From Acanthochlamys bracteata (taxonomy: Eukaryota; Streptophyta; Magnoliopsida; Pandanales; Velloziaceae): a stretch of DNA of 64,000 nt. Below the pieces are notes generated by a model, which was given only the letters and a program-made list of their open reading frames with translations, did not search any database and had not been told where the DNA came from. The position numbers were made by a program, and so were the translations under genes. Within the stretch, counting starts at the first letter, position 1. Each line of letters begins with the position of its first letter. Positions 47,101 through 58,602 of this stretch are shown here, one piece after another. The DNA is taken from assembly GCA_019914995.1 (NCBI GenBank), contig CM034140.1:3782001-3846000 (forward strand). Reading direction: 5' to 3'.

Positions 47101-48880
47101 TTATTGCAGCTTCTGTTTCTATCAACTCTACTGTGGAAAATTCTAAGGTACTTTTATATTATGCAAGTTCTGGAAATATTTCTTCTTCATCATCTTTTTT
47201 TTTCTTTGTTTTTTGTTGGGAGAAGAAGTTCTGGAAATATTCTGAAGTTAAATTCACTAACTTGTCCTATCTAATTTACAGGAAACTGAAAGTATGGTTG
47301 TCCATCTGCTTACTGACACAGAGAATTACTACTCGTTGAAATTTTGGTTTGCTCGAAATTCGTATAAGGATGTACCTGTTCATGTCCAGAACATTGAAGA
47401 CTTAAATTTGAAGCAATCGGTATTTCCAGAGATATCATGGTCAGAGGAGTTTCGTGTCTCCTTTCATGAAGCATCTGCTCTGAGTATGAGAACTGAATAT
47501 ATATCTGTGTTTGGACATTCCCACTTTCTTCTTCCTTACATTTTTAAGAACCTTAAGAAGGTGGTGATTTTGGATGATGATGTTCTTGTCCAAAGGGATT
47601 TGTCATCGTTATGGGAAATTGACTTGAAAGGGAAAGTTAATGGAGCTGTTGAGTTCTGTGGAGTGAAACTGGGTCAACTGAGATCATATTTAGGAAGCAG
47701 CGGTTACAGTGGAAACTCTTGCTCTTGGATGTCTGGATTAAATATAATTGACCTGGAAAAGTGGAGAGAGCACGACGTCAGTGGTATCTACAAGAATATT
47801 CTTCAAAAGGTGAGCTTGATTGCTTGATAAAGTTGCATCTTTTGGTTGCTTGCTTGATGAATCATTTTTCTGAAGCACATTCATGTTCCTCTTCTACTAT
47901 TGAGTTCACTTAATTTGCTGGCATGTTATTACCTTTTACTACTCAATTCTGAGCTTTAATTCAAGCTTGTGCTTGATTTTGATGTGTCGTTTTCTGTATT
48001 TTCATGTTTTGGTTGTACATTTAGTACTTGAATTTCAAGCTCTTGGCTGTACGTTATCCAGATTCTGTTGTTTTTGTTTCTGCATGTTGCTGAGTTCATG
48101 ATGAACTTAAAGAATTTTTTCCCCCCATACACTTTCAAGTAGGATAAATTCATTGCAAGCATTTGTAATGTCAGCTTGAGGTTATTGTTGTTGGATGAAA
48201 AGCTAAAGTCATCAAAGGAATAGAAGACGAGCGTTTACTTCAAGTTGTCTGCTCTTGAACTAATACAACTCAAAACCTATTCCATGGATTTCGTAGCCAG
48301 GGATCATCTCAGTTGCTTAAATCTAAAGTTCTCCCAATAAGTTATTGGACATGGTATTGACGTCCCAACCAACTAGGTTGTGAATTGGGAAGATTCCAAA
48401 TTCTGTTCGATTAAGTTTGCTTGGACTTCATAATGAAAGAGATGAAATCCGTTTCTTGAAAGGTTTGTATACTGTGAATTGTATTGCATTTTATGTTTTG
48501 GTCTTTCCTTTTTGTGAATAGAAAATGGTTAGTTGTTTGGATTAGTTTCATTGAAAGTGATGCTATTATTAACTAACTTTTTACTCCTGATGCAACAGTT
48601 ACCAAGAAGTGACAATGCTTCATGGAGGTTATTAGCATTGCCAGCCAGCTTGCTTGCATTTCAAGACCTTGTCCATACGCTCAATAATGACTGGGTTGTT
48701 TCTGGACTTGGTCATGATTATAATATTAGTCAAGATGAAATTGCACATACCAGGGCATTGCATTACAATGGTAATATGAAACCTTGGCTTGAACTCGGTA
48801 TCCCAAACTACAAAATGTACTGGAAGAATTTTCTCACTCAAGAAGATCGCTTTATGAGTGAGTGTAATGTAAATCCATAG
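44110..48880 (+). CDS. GAUT7: GAUT7-type galacturonosyltransferase homologue
   Basis: Ten exons: 44110-44263, 44507-44535, 44613-44660, 44765-44818, 45788-45935, 46022-46077, 46413-46708, 46790-47147, 47282-47809, 48599-48880; all GT-AG and in phase; 650 residues. Type II membrane topology: short basic N-terminus (KRKWK) then one helix (about 20-44). A variable stem follows, then the GAUT region (QLFVARAYYPSIAKL, VDCNNVDKK, HMKQSAFLFHLGVQT). The GT8 domain contains LDDD (DDD at 479-481) and HYNGNMKPW (612-620), ending in CNVNP. The YPSIAK, VDCNNVDKK and CNVNP blocks match Arabidopsis GAUT7. In Arabidopsis, GAUT7 anchors GAUT1 in the Golgi complex that makes homogalacturonan pectin. The ATG at 44110 is the first in frame; the earlier in-frame codon is GTG. 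Confidence 0.94.
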
Positions 48881-50756
48881 CAGCGGGTAGTGTGAGGCAT
48901 TTGGATTGGTTTAAATGAAACAGAGATCAGAAGCTACTGGCTTCAGATTTTTTGATACTTGCACATTATATTGAAGCATACAGCTGAAACACAGATGAAT
49001 CCAATATTGGGAATGGATATTTCCAACTGTAAGAAAGATGGAAGCTCTGGGATGATTGAAATATGACCTCAGATGTTGAAGGGTGTCCATGCTGTGTGCA
49101 GCGGAAACTTCAATCATGGCATGGCATTGCATGCAACGGCAAAGGTTTACAACTACTGGTGTAAAGCAGGTGCTACTGATGTTGCATGAGTTTGGTTGGT
49201 GTTAGAGAGAATTATTTCATTTTTTATTTGTTGGATACCAAATATTAGTTGATGCAAGCGGCAGTTCATTGTAGATTTTTTCCTTTTCTTTTTGTTTTTT
49301 GCAAACCCTTGTTGTTTGATTTTCTTTACGATAAGGGTATCAATTAATTCTCTGTTGTTTTTGCTGTTAGCAAGTGGCCTTGAATGAAGTTCACTGGTAC
49401 GAACTAGGAATCCATATATGTGCCACTCATCTTCTTAAAACATTGCTGACATGTTCAGTTATATGATATGTTATAATATTCTTTAGTTGCATCTTCTTTG
49501 TATTTAAATTTGCTCCTTTTTGTGTACCAAAGTGTGCTTTAGTTTTCTTCTTTGCGTATGCATTGTGGCTCGGTAAGTAGTTGGCCCTTGATCTTTATAG
49601 CCACATTGCTGATTACTAAACTCTTCCAGGTTTATGCAGGCTGTAATTCATTTCATAGAAGCCTAGTTGTGTAAGCTCTAATTCCTTTAAGCAATATATC
49701 CTTAAAAAAAGGCTTAGTAAACTTAATAAGAAACAATAAACAACAGTTCTGTTAAGCATTTTTAGTATGTAACAGTTGATCAAAAATACTTTGCGATATT
49801 GTTGCAAGTATATACAATAAGTTTGACGTTTAACCAATTGAAGTCGAGATGAAAGGGACTCAAAAACTTGTTTTAAATCTATCAAAACTATCACAAGAAG
49901 TAAACGATCAAGAAGGTTCAAAATCACCTAGACGAAACCTTCGAGAGAAGCTATCGACAGTCTTGCAACATAGTTTGGGATGGAATGGAATATATAGTAT
50001 AACTACGTAGGAAATAATTGATGTAGCTAACTTCTAATATGTATATAGCACAAACTTTACTGTAAGGTGTTTATAGAAGAGCTCTTAAATAATATGTAAG
50101 CCCTTCAGTGTCAAACTGATCTCAACGAACAAACTCTACAAAGTGAACTACTATTCTTCATTTTAGATATAAACAAATCAATATTAACATGTTAATCAAT
50201 AATTGATTACCTAGAAAGAGTTATAATTTTAAAAATTCATGTTAATCAGTGAATCTGTATTTGATGCGAAACAAAAAAATTACATAGTTGTTTGACTGTG
50301 AAAATTCTGAAATTTATGAAAAAATATATGGACTTAACATTACAGAAAATACACTATAAAACGCACTAAATTATTATTCAATTGCAATATACAATTCTTG
50401 TTTAGATAAACTGCCACAGTGGGATTGCAACTCAGCTTTCTCTTTTATACGAATATAAAAGAAACTACCCCTTAAAATTGGCTAAAATTTTGTTTATAAC
50501 AAGCTTATTATTCAATAATTGGCCAAAACCAATTCGACCATTCAATCTATCTCACCCCCTTAAAAATAGTTAGATCAAAATTCATGGCGAGGGAACAAGT
50601 CAATAAACTCGCAACGAATGGACGCAAATCCTTCACTCATCTTTCCCTTTCCTCCTTATAACTCCCGTGCAATGTCTTCTTCTTTGCATCAGAAAAGAGA
50701 GCAAACAATTCCCTCCTCTTCATCTCTTTTCTCCATCCTTACAACTATCACCGTCG
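48881..50756. other. Intergenic region between GAUT7 and the SKS gene
   Basis: 48881-49500 is probably GAUT7 3' UTR and flank. The rest is moderately AT-rich with no family A repeat recognised and no supported ORF. 50540-50756 is the presumed promoter and C/T-rich leader (CCCTCCTCTTCATCTCTTTT) of the SKS gene. Confidence 0.5.
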
Positions 50757-52427
50757 ATGAAAATGGCGCGCTCTGCCGCCGCCGCCGCCGCGCTCTTGGC
50801 TCTTTTGAGTCTCTCCTCTATCGCTGTCCATGCTGAAGACCCTTATCTGTTCTTCACCTGGAATGTTACCTATGGCACCATTGCACCTCTGGGCGTTCCA
50901 CAGAAGGGTATTCTCATCAACGACCAGTTCCCTGGACCTAACATCAACTCTACCACCAACAACAATCTCGTCGTCAATGTCTTCAACAACCTCGACGAGC
51001 CGCTGCTCTTCTCTTGGAACGGGATTCAGCAGAGGAAGAACTCGTGGCAAGATGGCATGCCAGGCACTAACTGTCCTATCATGCCTGGCACAAACTTCAC
51101 TTACCATTTCCAGGTGAAGGATCAGATCGGTTCTTTTTTCTACATCCCGTCTCTCGGCATGCAGAAGGCCGCTGGTGGTTTTGGTGGGCTTCGCGTCAAC
51201 AGCCGTCTTTTGATCCCTGTCCCTTATGCCGATCCCGCCGATGACTACACTGTTCTCATTGGTGATTGGTACACCAAGGGTCATGATGTTCTTGCCAAGA
51301 CTCTCGATAGCGGCCGTGGTCTCGGTCATCCTGCTGGTGTCCTAATCAACGGCAGGGCTGGAAAGGACAGCGCTGGAAGGGACGACCCGCCGTTGTTCGT
51401 GATGGAGCCCAACAAGACTTACAAGTACCGCATCTGCAATGTTGGTCTCAAGACATCTCTCAACTTCAGGTTCCAGGGACATTCGATGAAGCTCGTTGAG
51501 ATGGACGGTTCTCACACAATGCAGAACAGTTACGACTCGCTTGACGTGCACGTCGGCCAGTGCTTCGCTGTCCTCATTACTGCCGATCAGGAACCAGGTG
51601 ACTACTACATGGTCGCCTCCACAAGATTCATCAAGAAGGAGATGATGTCTACCGCCATCGTCCGCTACCTCGGCTCAAGCAAGCCTCCGTCACCAATCCT
51701 CCCTCCCGCCCCTGCCGGCTGGTACTGGTCCCTCAACCAATGGCGCTCCTTTCGCTGGAACTTGACAGCCAGCGCCGCCCGTCCCAATCCACAAGGTTCT
51801 TACCACTACGGCCAGATCAACATCACCCGTACCATCCGTCTTGCTAGCCACAAATCAATCGTCGATGGCAAGCTCCGTTACGGGTTCAACGGCGTCTCTC
51901 ACACCGACAACCCCACTCCATTCAAGCTCGCTGAATACTTCAACGCTACCAAAGGCGTCTTCGAGTACAACCTCATCTCCGACGTTCCTCCAGAAGCCGA
52001 TGCACCAATGAAGATCGCACCCAACGTGATCACCACAGAGTTCAGGACATACATTGAAATCATCTTCGAGAACTTGGAGAAGAGCGTGCAGGCATTCCAC
52101 CTCGACGGTTACGCTTTCTTTCCCGTTGGTATGGGACCTGGAAGATGGTCACCTGAGAGAAGAAAGACATACAACTTGCTCGATGCTGTGAGCAGGCACA
52201 CCGTGCAAGTGTATCCAAGCTCATGGTCAGCCATCATGCTTACATTCGATAACGCTGGTATGTGGAACTTGAGGTCTGATGTCTGGGAGAGAAGATACCT
52301 TGGACAGCAGATGTACATCAGCGTTAGTTCTCCGGCAAGGTCTCTCAGGGATGAATACAACCTCCCCGACTACGCACTGCTCTGCGGTGCCGTTGTTTCT
52401 CTCCCCCGCCCTGCTCCCTACACTTAA
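50757..52427 (+). CDS. SKU5-similar (SKS) multicopper-oxidase-like protein
   Basis: A single uninterrupted frame of 556 residues. The ATG at 50757 begins a signal peptide (KMARSAAAAAALLALLSLSS, cleavage likely after VHA, about residue 27). Three cupredoxin-type regions follow: FTWNVTYGTIAPLG, NDQFPGPNIN and FSWNGIQQRKNSWQDG in the first, GDWYTKGHDVL in the second, and the C-terminal HLDGYAFFPVG and NAGMWNLRS. Several positions that are copper-binding His in true oxidases are not His here (for example HLDGY), as in SKU5/SKS and pollen BP10/NTP303 proteins, which are usually regarded as non-oxidase. Expected in the secretory pathway or cell wall. No C-terminal hydrophobic GPI signal is visible, unlike SKU5. 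Codon third positions are GC-rich compared with neighbours. It has no introns, unlike the SKS genes I recall. Confidence 0.93.
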   Translation: MKMARSAAAAAALLALLSLSSIAVHAEDPYLFFTWNVTYGTIAPLGVPQKGILINDQFPGPNINSTTNNNLVVNVFNNLDEPLLFSWNGIQQRKNSWQDGMPGTNCPIMPGTNFTYHFQVKDQIGSFFYIPSLGMQKAAGGFGGLRVNSRLLIPVPYADPADDYTVLIGDWYTKGHDVLAKTLDSGRGLGHPAGVLINGRAGKDSAGRDDPPLFVMEPNKTYKYRICNVGLKTSLNFRFQGHSMKLVEMDGSHTMQNSYDSLDVHVGQCFAVLITADQEPGDYYMVASTRFIKKEMMSTAIVRYLGSSKPPSPILPPAPAGWYWSLNQWRSFRWNLTASAARPNPQGSYHYGQINITRTIRLASHKSIVDGKLRYGFNGVSHTDNPTPFKLAEYFNATKGVFEYNLISDVPPEADAPMKIAPNVITTEFRTYIEIIFENLEKSVQAFHLDGYAFFPVGMGPGRWSPERRKTYNLLDAVSRHTVQVYPSSWSAIMLTFDNAGMWNLRSDVWERRYLGQQMYISVSSPARSLRDEYNLPDYALLCGAVVSLPRPAPYT

Positions 52428-52518
52428 AATACAAACAGATGATCAAACGGCGCCGATAATCAATGATTACAAGAGGAGGAAACAAAAAAAAGTATTAATA
52501 GAGTAGTGAGAGGGCGTT

Positions 52519-52524
52519 AATAAA
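52519..52524 (+). terminator. Possible poly(A) signal of the SKS gene
   Basis: AATAAA occurs 92 bp after the stop codon. It is the canonical near-upstream element, but such words are common in this AT-rich DNA. Confidence 0.35.
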
Positions 52525-53825
52525 GGAAAAAGGCAAATGTTAATAAGCCTTAATGTTCTTGTGTCACAAAGTTCCAATTTTTGGTTTACCCACTGTTTTG
52601 CATACTTTCTTATTCATTGATTTCTTGTCTTATAGTAAGCATTCCCATACTTTCTTTTCTTAATACTTATAATTTATTCAATAGGAATTAATTTTTTTAT
52701 ACTAAAAACTTTTTCTTATTTTTCAGTAGTTTAAAGTTTCTATTTAATTATTCAGTAATAAGTTCCTAGTGAAATCATATAGAAAAATAATATGATCATT
52801 TCAATATCCGTAACTATCTTCTTTTCTCTTAAAATTTGAAGAACTTTTGTGAACTTTTAAAATTACATCATTTTCGATAGTTAGTAAGTTAATTGATTAT
52901 CTGTTAGAACGATATGAAAAATTAAGTCACGCACAGTTATTTTCAAAAACTATCTCATCAAAAAAATTTTAAAAACATATTACATTAAAAAATTTTATTA
53001 TTATATATTATTATTTTTTTAAATAAATTAAAAACATTTAATTTTATAATCGCACCCAAACATTTTCAAAGTTGAAATAAATAGATTATATTTGCAAAAA
53101 AATACCACATTCAAATATTTTAAATTTTTATGTAGCGTTTATAAACAATTTATTTGGACAATTAGTATACACAAACGTGCTCCAGATGCATGCGAAATGA
53201 GACCCTTGGTTATCTATTTTTTAAGCAAGAACATCCAACCAGCTTGGGATTTGTGATATCGAAATCATTGCATCGAGCTACTTTAATTCTGATTAAGATT
53301 TATGATAATTCTTTATTATTATGACTTTTGCTGGACTGAATTCTTCTGGGCAAAAGCCCTTTACGAATTCCGGTCCAGTAACAAGTTCGATCTAGAAGCT
53401 GAAACCTAACTGGTGTTCTTCTATGGCTCATACCCGAAAACTCCTCTGAGATTTCGGGCATGTTTACTAATATTTCAAATTAATTTTTTTTAAAATTCAT
53501 TTTTAATATAAAAATATACAAAAATTTAAAAAAAAAATTTTAAAAATTTATTTAAAACTTACTATAAATATACTATTAATATATAATTTTTTTATTAAAT
53601 ATTTTAATTTTTAATTTAATTTTTTAAATTCACTTAAAAAAAACTCAATTCATCTATTTTTTATCGAGGTAAACACGCCCTTCTCCAAACGGAAGGTTTC
53701 CTTTTTCTTTGATTTCGTGAAAAGAAAGAAGATTTTGGAATCTAATTTCGAATAAGATATAGATATTTCCTTCAAGCTTCAAAAATTGATTAATGATAAA
53801 GTGAATTAGATTGTTGCATGTGGTG
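52525..53825. other. Intergenic region upstream of INO80C
   Basis: Contains an AT-rich remnant of family A (about 52940-53070) and the Tourist-like MITE at 53456-53680. No gene supported. Confidence 0.5.
53456..53680. mobile_element. Tourist-like MITE (family B)
   Basis: Starts GGGCATGTTTAC and ends GTAAACACGCCC, a 12-bp inverted repeat with one mismatch. TTC flanks both sides (53453-53455, 53681-53683). Length 225 bp, AT-rich interior, no ORF. Termini resemble 35265-35495. Confidence 0.72.
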
Positions 53826-56807
53826 ATGGAGGCGGAGGTGGTTCAATCGGAGATGGTGGTGGCGGCGGCTCTTCCGTTCAAGCGGATTCAAATGGCCGAT
53901 AAATATCCAAAGGGTCAATCTAGAGGCCGGTACTGGAAACACTTGAAGCAGATTCTTCAAGCCGAGAATTTCCCACCTGATGAACCCAATTGTTACTTCA
54001 CCATCACTCTCTCTCTTTTTCTTCTTGAGATTGAATTACTATTCCTGTAATTGGCATTTCTTACTGCTTCAATCTGTTTATATTGTTGTTTGTTTGAATT
54101 TTGGTAAACTTGAATGATTTTGTTCCTGTAAGATCATGAATTAGCTGATACAGAACGGTGAAATTTGCCCTAGGTCGATATTACAAAATTGGTTTTCATG
54201 AGAAAATGACGTCTAGATGTTATGAATATAGGTCTCACTGATCAGCTAATATATGTGAAGAAAGATTGCTATGGCTTTTAGGAAGATGATGTACATATAA
54301 CAAGTGAAAGATACAGGCTTTTGGGACGTGAATATTATGTGTTGAAGAGAATGAGACTGACTGAAATCGAGTTATTTGAGGTAGATATAGTCTATATTGC
54401 TTTCTCTATTACTTGAAGACAGGTCCTCATGTTGATAGTACTTCTACAAGCATGTTTTTCTTCATACAGCATGGATGGTAAAATTCCGATTTTCTTATTA
54501 ATGTGTAATGTAATTTGAGTGTTGTGCTTCTTATGTCATCTCATTGGAAATGCTTGGTTGCTTCCTTCATGGAAGCTAACGCTGCTTAATCTATTTCATT
54601 TTGCATAATCTGCGCTTTCATCATTAATTTTGGCCTTACCATCATTCTGTTCTGTCTTTTCAGATTTGACTATTGAATCGCCTCCATCTGTATATCCTCC
54701 AAAAAGATACTGTGATTTAACCGGATATGAGGTACATACTGTTTCGTGCCCTTTCTTACTGTCCAAAGATTTAAAGTTTAATTAACAGCTGTAATTGTCT
54801 GTTATTACACTACTTGTTCCTATTAATGCTCTAAATTGGTGGGGCATGGCAACTGCACCAGCTACCTTATCATTATGGTTTGTGTTGTTCTTTCTTATCT
54901 GCAGTCATAAATTCCATAATCTCTTATAAGATTTTTGCCTAGGTTTAAGGAAAGAAAAGAACTGGGTTGTAATTGCTTTTGGTTTGTTCTATATTTTCTC
55001 TCATACTTTATTTTTCTGTGTTTCATTTTTTTTCTAGTAGGATTAGTTAGTCACAATAAGATACAATGGAGTATCTTTTGGCTCAAGGCAAAGAAACATA
55101 GTTAGGTTGCCGATATCTAAATTACTGAGGCAAGACCCCTATAAAAGTTTTTCCTAGCTTTAAGAAAATCTTGAAAGAAAAGAAATGGATTGTAATTGCT
55201 TTTGCTTTTATATTTTGTGACATTCCTAATTTTTCTCTTTGTGTTTTGAGTTTTTCCCTAGGATTAGATAGTCACAGTAAGAAAACATGGAGTATCTTTT
55301 GGCTCAAGGCAACAATCATACTTAGGTTGGCAATATATACTGAGGCTTTTGAGATCAGGTCTTAACTGAGTGGTTTTACTTCAAGTTTAGTTTGTACGTT
55401 ACGTTTAATGCCTGTTAGTATTCACCTGCCAACAAAAAAAAGAAAAAACAGCAGGTGTGCCAACTTAGACCCTAGTGGTTTTGTATTGAGATTTGTAGCA
55501 GAAGCTGGCAGATTCATAATGTTTCAAAAGAAAAACAACGAGGCTTCCGCACATTCCATAGACTCGAAGATATAATTACGAGTGGTGCTTCCTAATTTTT
55601 TCGATATTGGTTAATCATACATAATTTGATTAAATCTGAACAGTTCAACTCTCAAGCCTACATTTCGATGTAGCTTTTCTTTATTTGGACCTTTAAGGTG
55701 CAAATTGCTAGTTTACACAGTTCAACTTGTTAAGCCTACATGAGTTTTGGTCCAACTGAAGGCAAATTTCAAATCAGCAGAGCTATCCAGTTTGTCGCAC
55801 GCACTTGTACACGTGTATGGTGATTTTTGAGGTTTTGCTGCTATGAAGTCTCTTTTATATTACTATGCAAATTATAGATTGATATGCCATAGGCCTGGAA
55901 AGCGCCACTCATTTTTATATTAGTGCTCCTGCATTAATAGCTACCAGTTTGAATCTGGAACACCATTTTTTTGGTTGATTAATGTATGTAATCCTATCTC
56001 ATCATTCCAGAATGGCACTCTGAAACCCTAATAATGGTTCAGCTAATTCCAACTATGAGCTTTGCACAGTGTATTCTGTTTTACTTGCTTAAAGATGTGA
56101 TGTTGGCAGGGTCTTTGATTTTGTGATGTTAATATGGCTACAGAAAATGAAGAGAAAAGCATGTCAGAAGTTCTGATAAAATATAAGTGTATGAGTGTAT
56201 TTCATTTTTTTGTAATCGTTAGAATGTTTCTACAGTAGAACTAGAAACCCCTCTTTACTTTCAATTTGATATTTTTTGTAGTGTTGCTATGCCATCTTGT
56301 TCTGAGCTTCTTTTTCCATTTTTTTTTGTATACATTGTTTACTTGTTTATCATCATTGCTTTAGCCGCAGTTCATAAGGCCTTTTCTAGTTACAATGCAT
56401 TTTAAATTCATATTAATGTGTATCAGAAGAACAATTATCTTTGGCGATATCTGTGATTTCTTAGTGCCTGTTCACTTCTTCTGCTTCATCTCCTATTTCA
56501 AATTTCGTTTTTTTTATTTTCTTTTTCTTTTCAAGTAGCAGACTCCACTATGAATGGGATAAAGGCTTAGTTTTTTGTTGTTGTTGTTGTTTCTTTTCAA
56601 GTAAACTACTTATGTATGACAAAATTTATTTATAGCCTTGTCAGCATCTCACTACTGTTCGTTCCTTTCATTCAGACACCATATGTTGATCCTAGGACTA
56701 ACCTACGCTATGCCAACCCAGACGTCTTCAGGCAAGCAAGGATGCTTCCGAATGAACAAGTACAGAAATATCTTGCACTTAGAAATGCAGCAGTGTATCT
56801 AAAATAG
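53826..56807 (+). CDS. INO80 complex subunit C / IES6-like
   Basis: Three exons, 53826-53991, 54664-54731 and 56676-56807, spliced in phase (a Tyr codon spans the first junction); 121 residues. The N-terminal half has [20 protein letters not shown] then [19 protein letters not shown]. The C-terminal half is the YL1 C-terminal domain: [18 protein letters not shown], then [13 protein letters not shown] and a YLALRNA ending. This matches human INO80C and yeast Ies6, small subunits of the INO80 chromatin remodeller that bind with Arp5. The ATG at 53826 is the first in frame (upstream in-frame codons are TTG); an out-of-frame ATG sits 8 bp upstream. The two introns are long for such a short gene. 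Confidence 0.92.
54932..55362 (+). repeat. Two-copy tandem duplication in INO80C intron 2
   Basis: Copies start near 54932 and 55147 (about 215 bp apart). Shared words in order: TTTTTCCTAGCTTTAAG-like, GAAAGAAAAGAA then TTGTAATTGCTTTTG, TCACAGTAAGA-like, and GGAGTATCTTTTGGCTCAAG followed by TTAGGTTG. The pair has many substitutions but is clearly homologous. Confidence 0.85.
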
Positions 56808-58602
56808 TGGATCTGTATTCAAGACTTCAAGTAGCATAAGTTGTGGACAGAGTAAATCTACTAGCCTAGCTAATTTGGATAGCACATATGTAAACTACTG
56901 CAGGTTTTAATTTAAATTTAGCAGACTGGACTGAAGGTGTTAACTGAACTGTATTACCTAAATTTACCAACACAAAAGGACGCATAGCTGATTCAGATGT
57001 GTAACTTGTATGATGTGCTTGCTACTTTTGCTTGAATCAAAGAAGAAAGTATTAGTGCACATCATTGGCAGAATGAAGTCTTCTCATGTTCGGAACAATG
57101 AACTCCTACATTTTGCTGGCACAATATTGAGAATCTTCTACGGCCAATGTTTTCCATGTTTCAGCTGTATACTGAATGTGCTACTGGGCAATGTACTTTA
57201 GAATGTGTATATGAGCTGAACTTTATATCTCCTTAGCCAGTTTATTTCACATCTAACTTCTGAATTTTTTGAATATTCTGAAGGGGAGCAACGAGCAGTT
57301 AGCTGTACATGTCCAGCTGCAAAGGATTATTTCTTTTTGGCATCTCCTATCAGTTGACAGGTTCAAAGCTTGGCGGAGAAACTTTTCATTCAATCTATTC
57401 TGAAGCCTTCTCCAACAAGATCTTGAGCGTTACTTCTTGCTTGCTTGATTACAAATTATACAGATCATTTCATGGGATATGCTTCCACTTTTGTTTCAAA
57501 ATAACCAGGTTAAGTAACTCTACTCTTCGCTTGCTGTTTGATGCCATTCGGGAACTTTGTTATAAAACAATCTTTTGCGATTTTTTTGACTACCAGTTGA
57601 TGCTAACAGGTTTATGGCATACTAGAAGCGAATAAATGATCATTACACCCCCTCGGCTCCAATTTGCTAGGTAGTTAAAAAAATACATAGCGAAATTATG
57701 GAGATTTCTTTTTTTGTTATTTTGGGAGGTGAAATCTTCTTCATTCGCGTGTTTTAAATGGAAAGAAGCGAGTTTCCAAAAATTAAATTTGATAGAATTG
57801 AACTTGGTAAAAAATTAGACGAGAAAAGAGTTTGCTGAAGTCGGAGTAACCTAAAACATAAAAACATAACTTCGACGTTAAAATTTGACAAAAAATGACT
57901 TAAATACAATTGAAAAGAAGACCTAAATTATTTTTGAATTAGAATGTTAAAATGGTCTTGAGTAATCGATATGATTGACTCTTTAAGTATCTCACGATCT
58001 CCTGTCATGTGAAATGATTTTCTTTTTGTTTTTCCTTTTGTTCGTGATGTGTGTGTGTGTGGGTATGCTCTAGGTAAATAGTGTTCATTTGGTAAATTAG
58101 CTTCTTGTTCGCTACATGACTTTGAGAAGTGCTTTAAATATTTTTATCATGATTGTCTTCATTAATAGTCTTCTGTCATGTTAATAGTAGCATTTAGTTT
58201 TCAGATTACAATAGTTTAATCAGAATCGAACTTTTCCAAGAAACATAAAAGAGATTCGATTTTTTCCTTTCCACCAATTTCTGGTGGTATGTATAATTTA
58301 TTTAAGCATATTCATCATTTTCTGAACAAATACTTCCTGAAGAATTTATCGATTAGAGAGATCTCCCCTTCAATCCTCTCATTCGTATGATTTTTGCTTA
58401 TTTTTTGAGTAGTAAATAAGCGTGGAATTGTTCGCAGATTAGCTTGTTAAACTCCAGATAGTAATCATTCCTACATGATCCCAGATCAAGAGTGAGAAGG
58501 AATCAGAGCAGTTTAAGTTGAGTTAGTTTCTGTATTTTCTGTAGCTAGATAACTGTAAAGGTTTTAATTTCCTGGAAAGATTTTCGTTTTCAGTAGCTGC
58601 CT
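56808..58602. other. Intergenic region
   Basis: INO80C 3' UTR, then sequence without a recognisable gene. Open frames at 57010-57201 and 57309-57635 (plus) show no known motif. 57760-57930 is AT-rich repeat-like. A (GT)n run lies at about 58048-58059. Confidence 0.45.

Noticed and set aside
50667..50756. SKS start at the in-frame ATG 30 codons upstream.
   Set aside because: It would place 30 non-hydrophobic residues before the signal peptide. The ATG at 50757 puts the signal peptide at the N-terminus.
44110..52427. A wall-related gene cluster (GAUT7 plus SKS).
   Set aside because: Two adjacent genes with loosely related roles are not evidence of a functional cluster; flanking genes are unrelated housekeeping genes.
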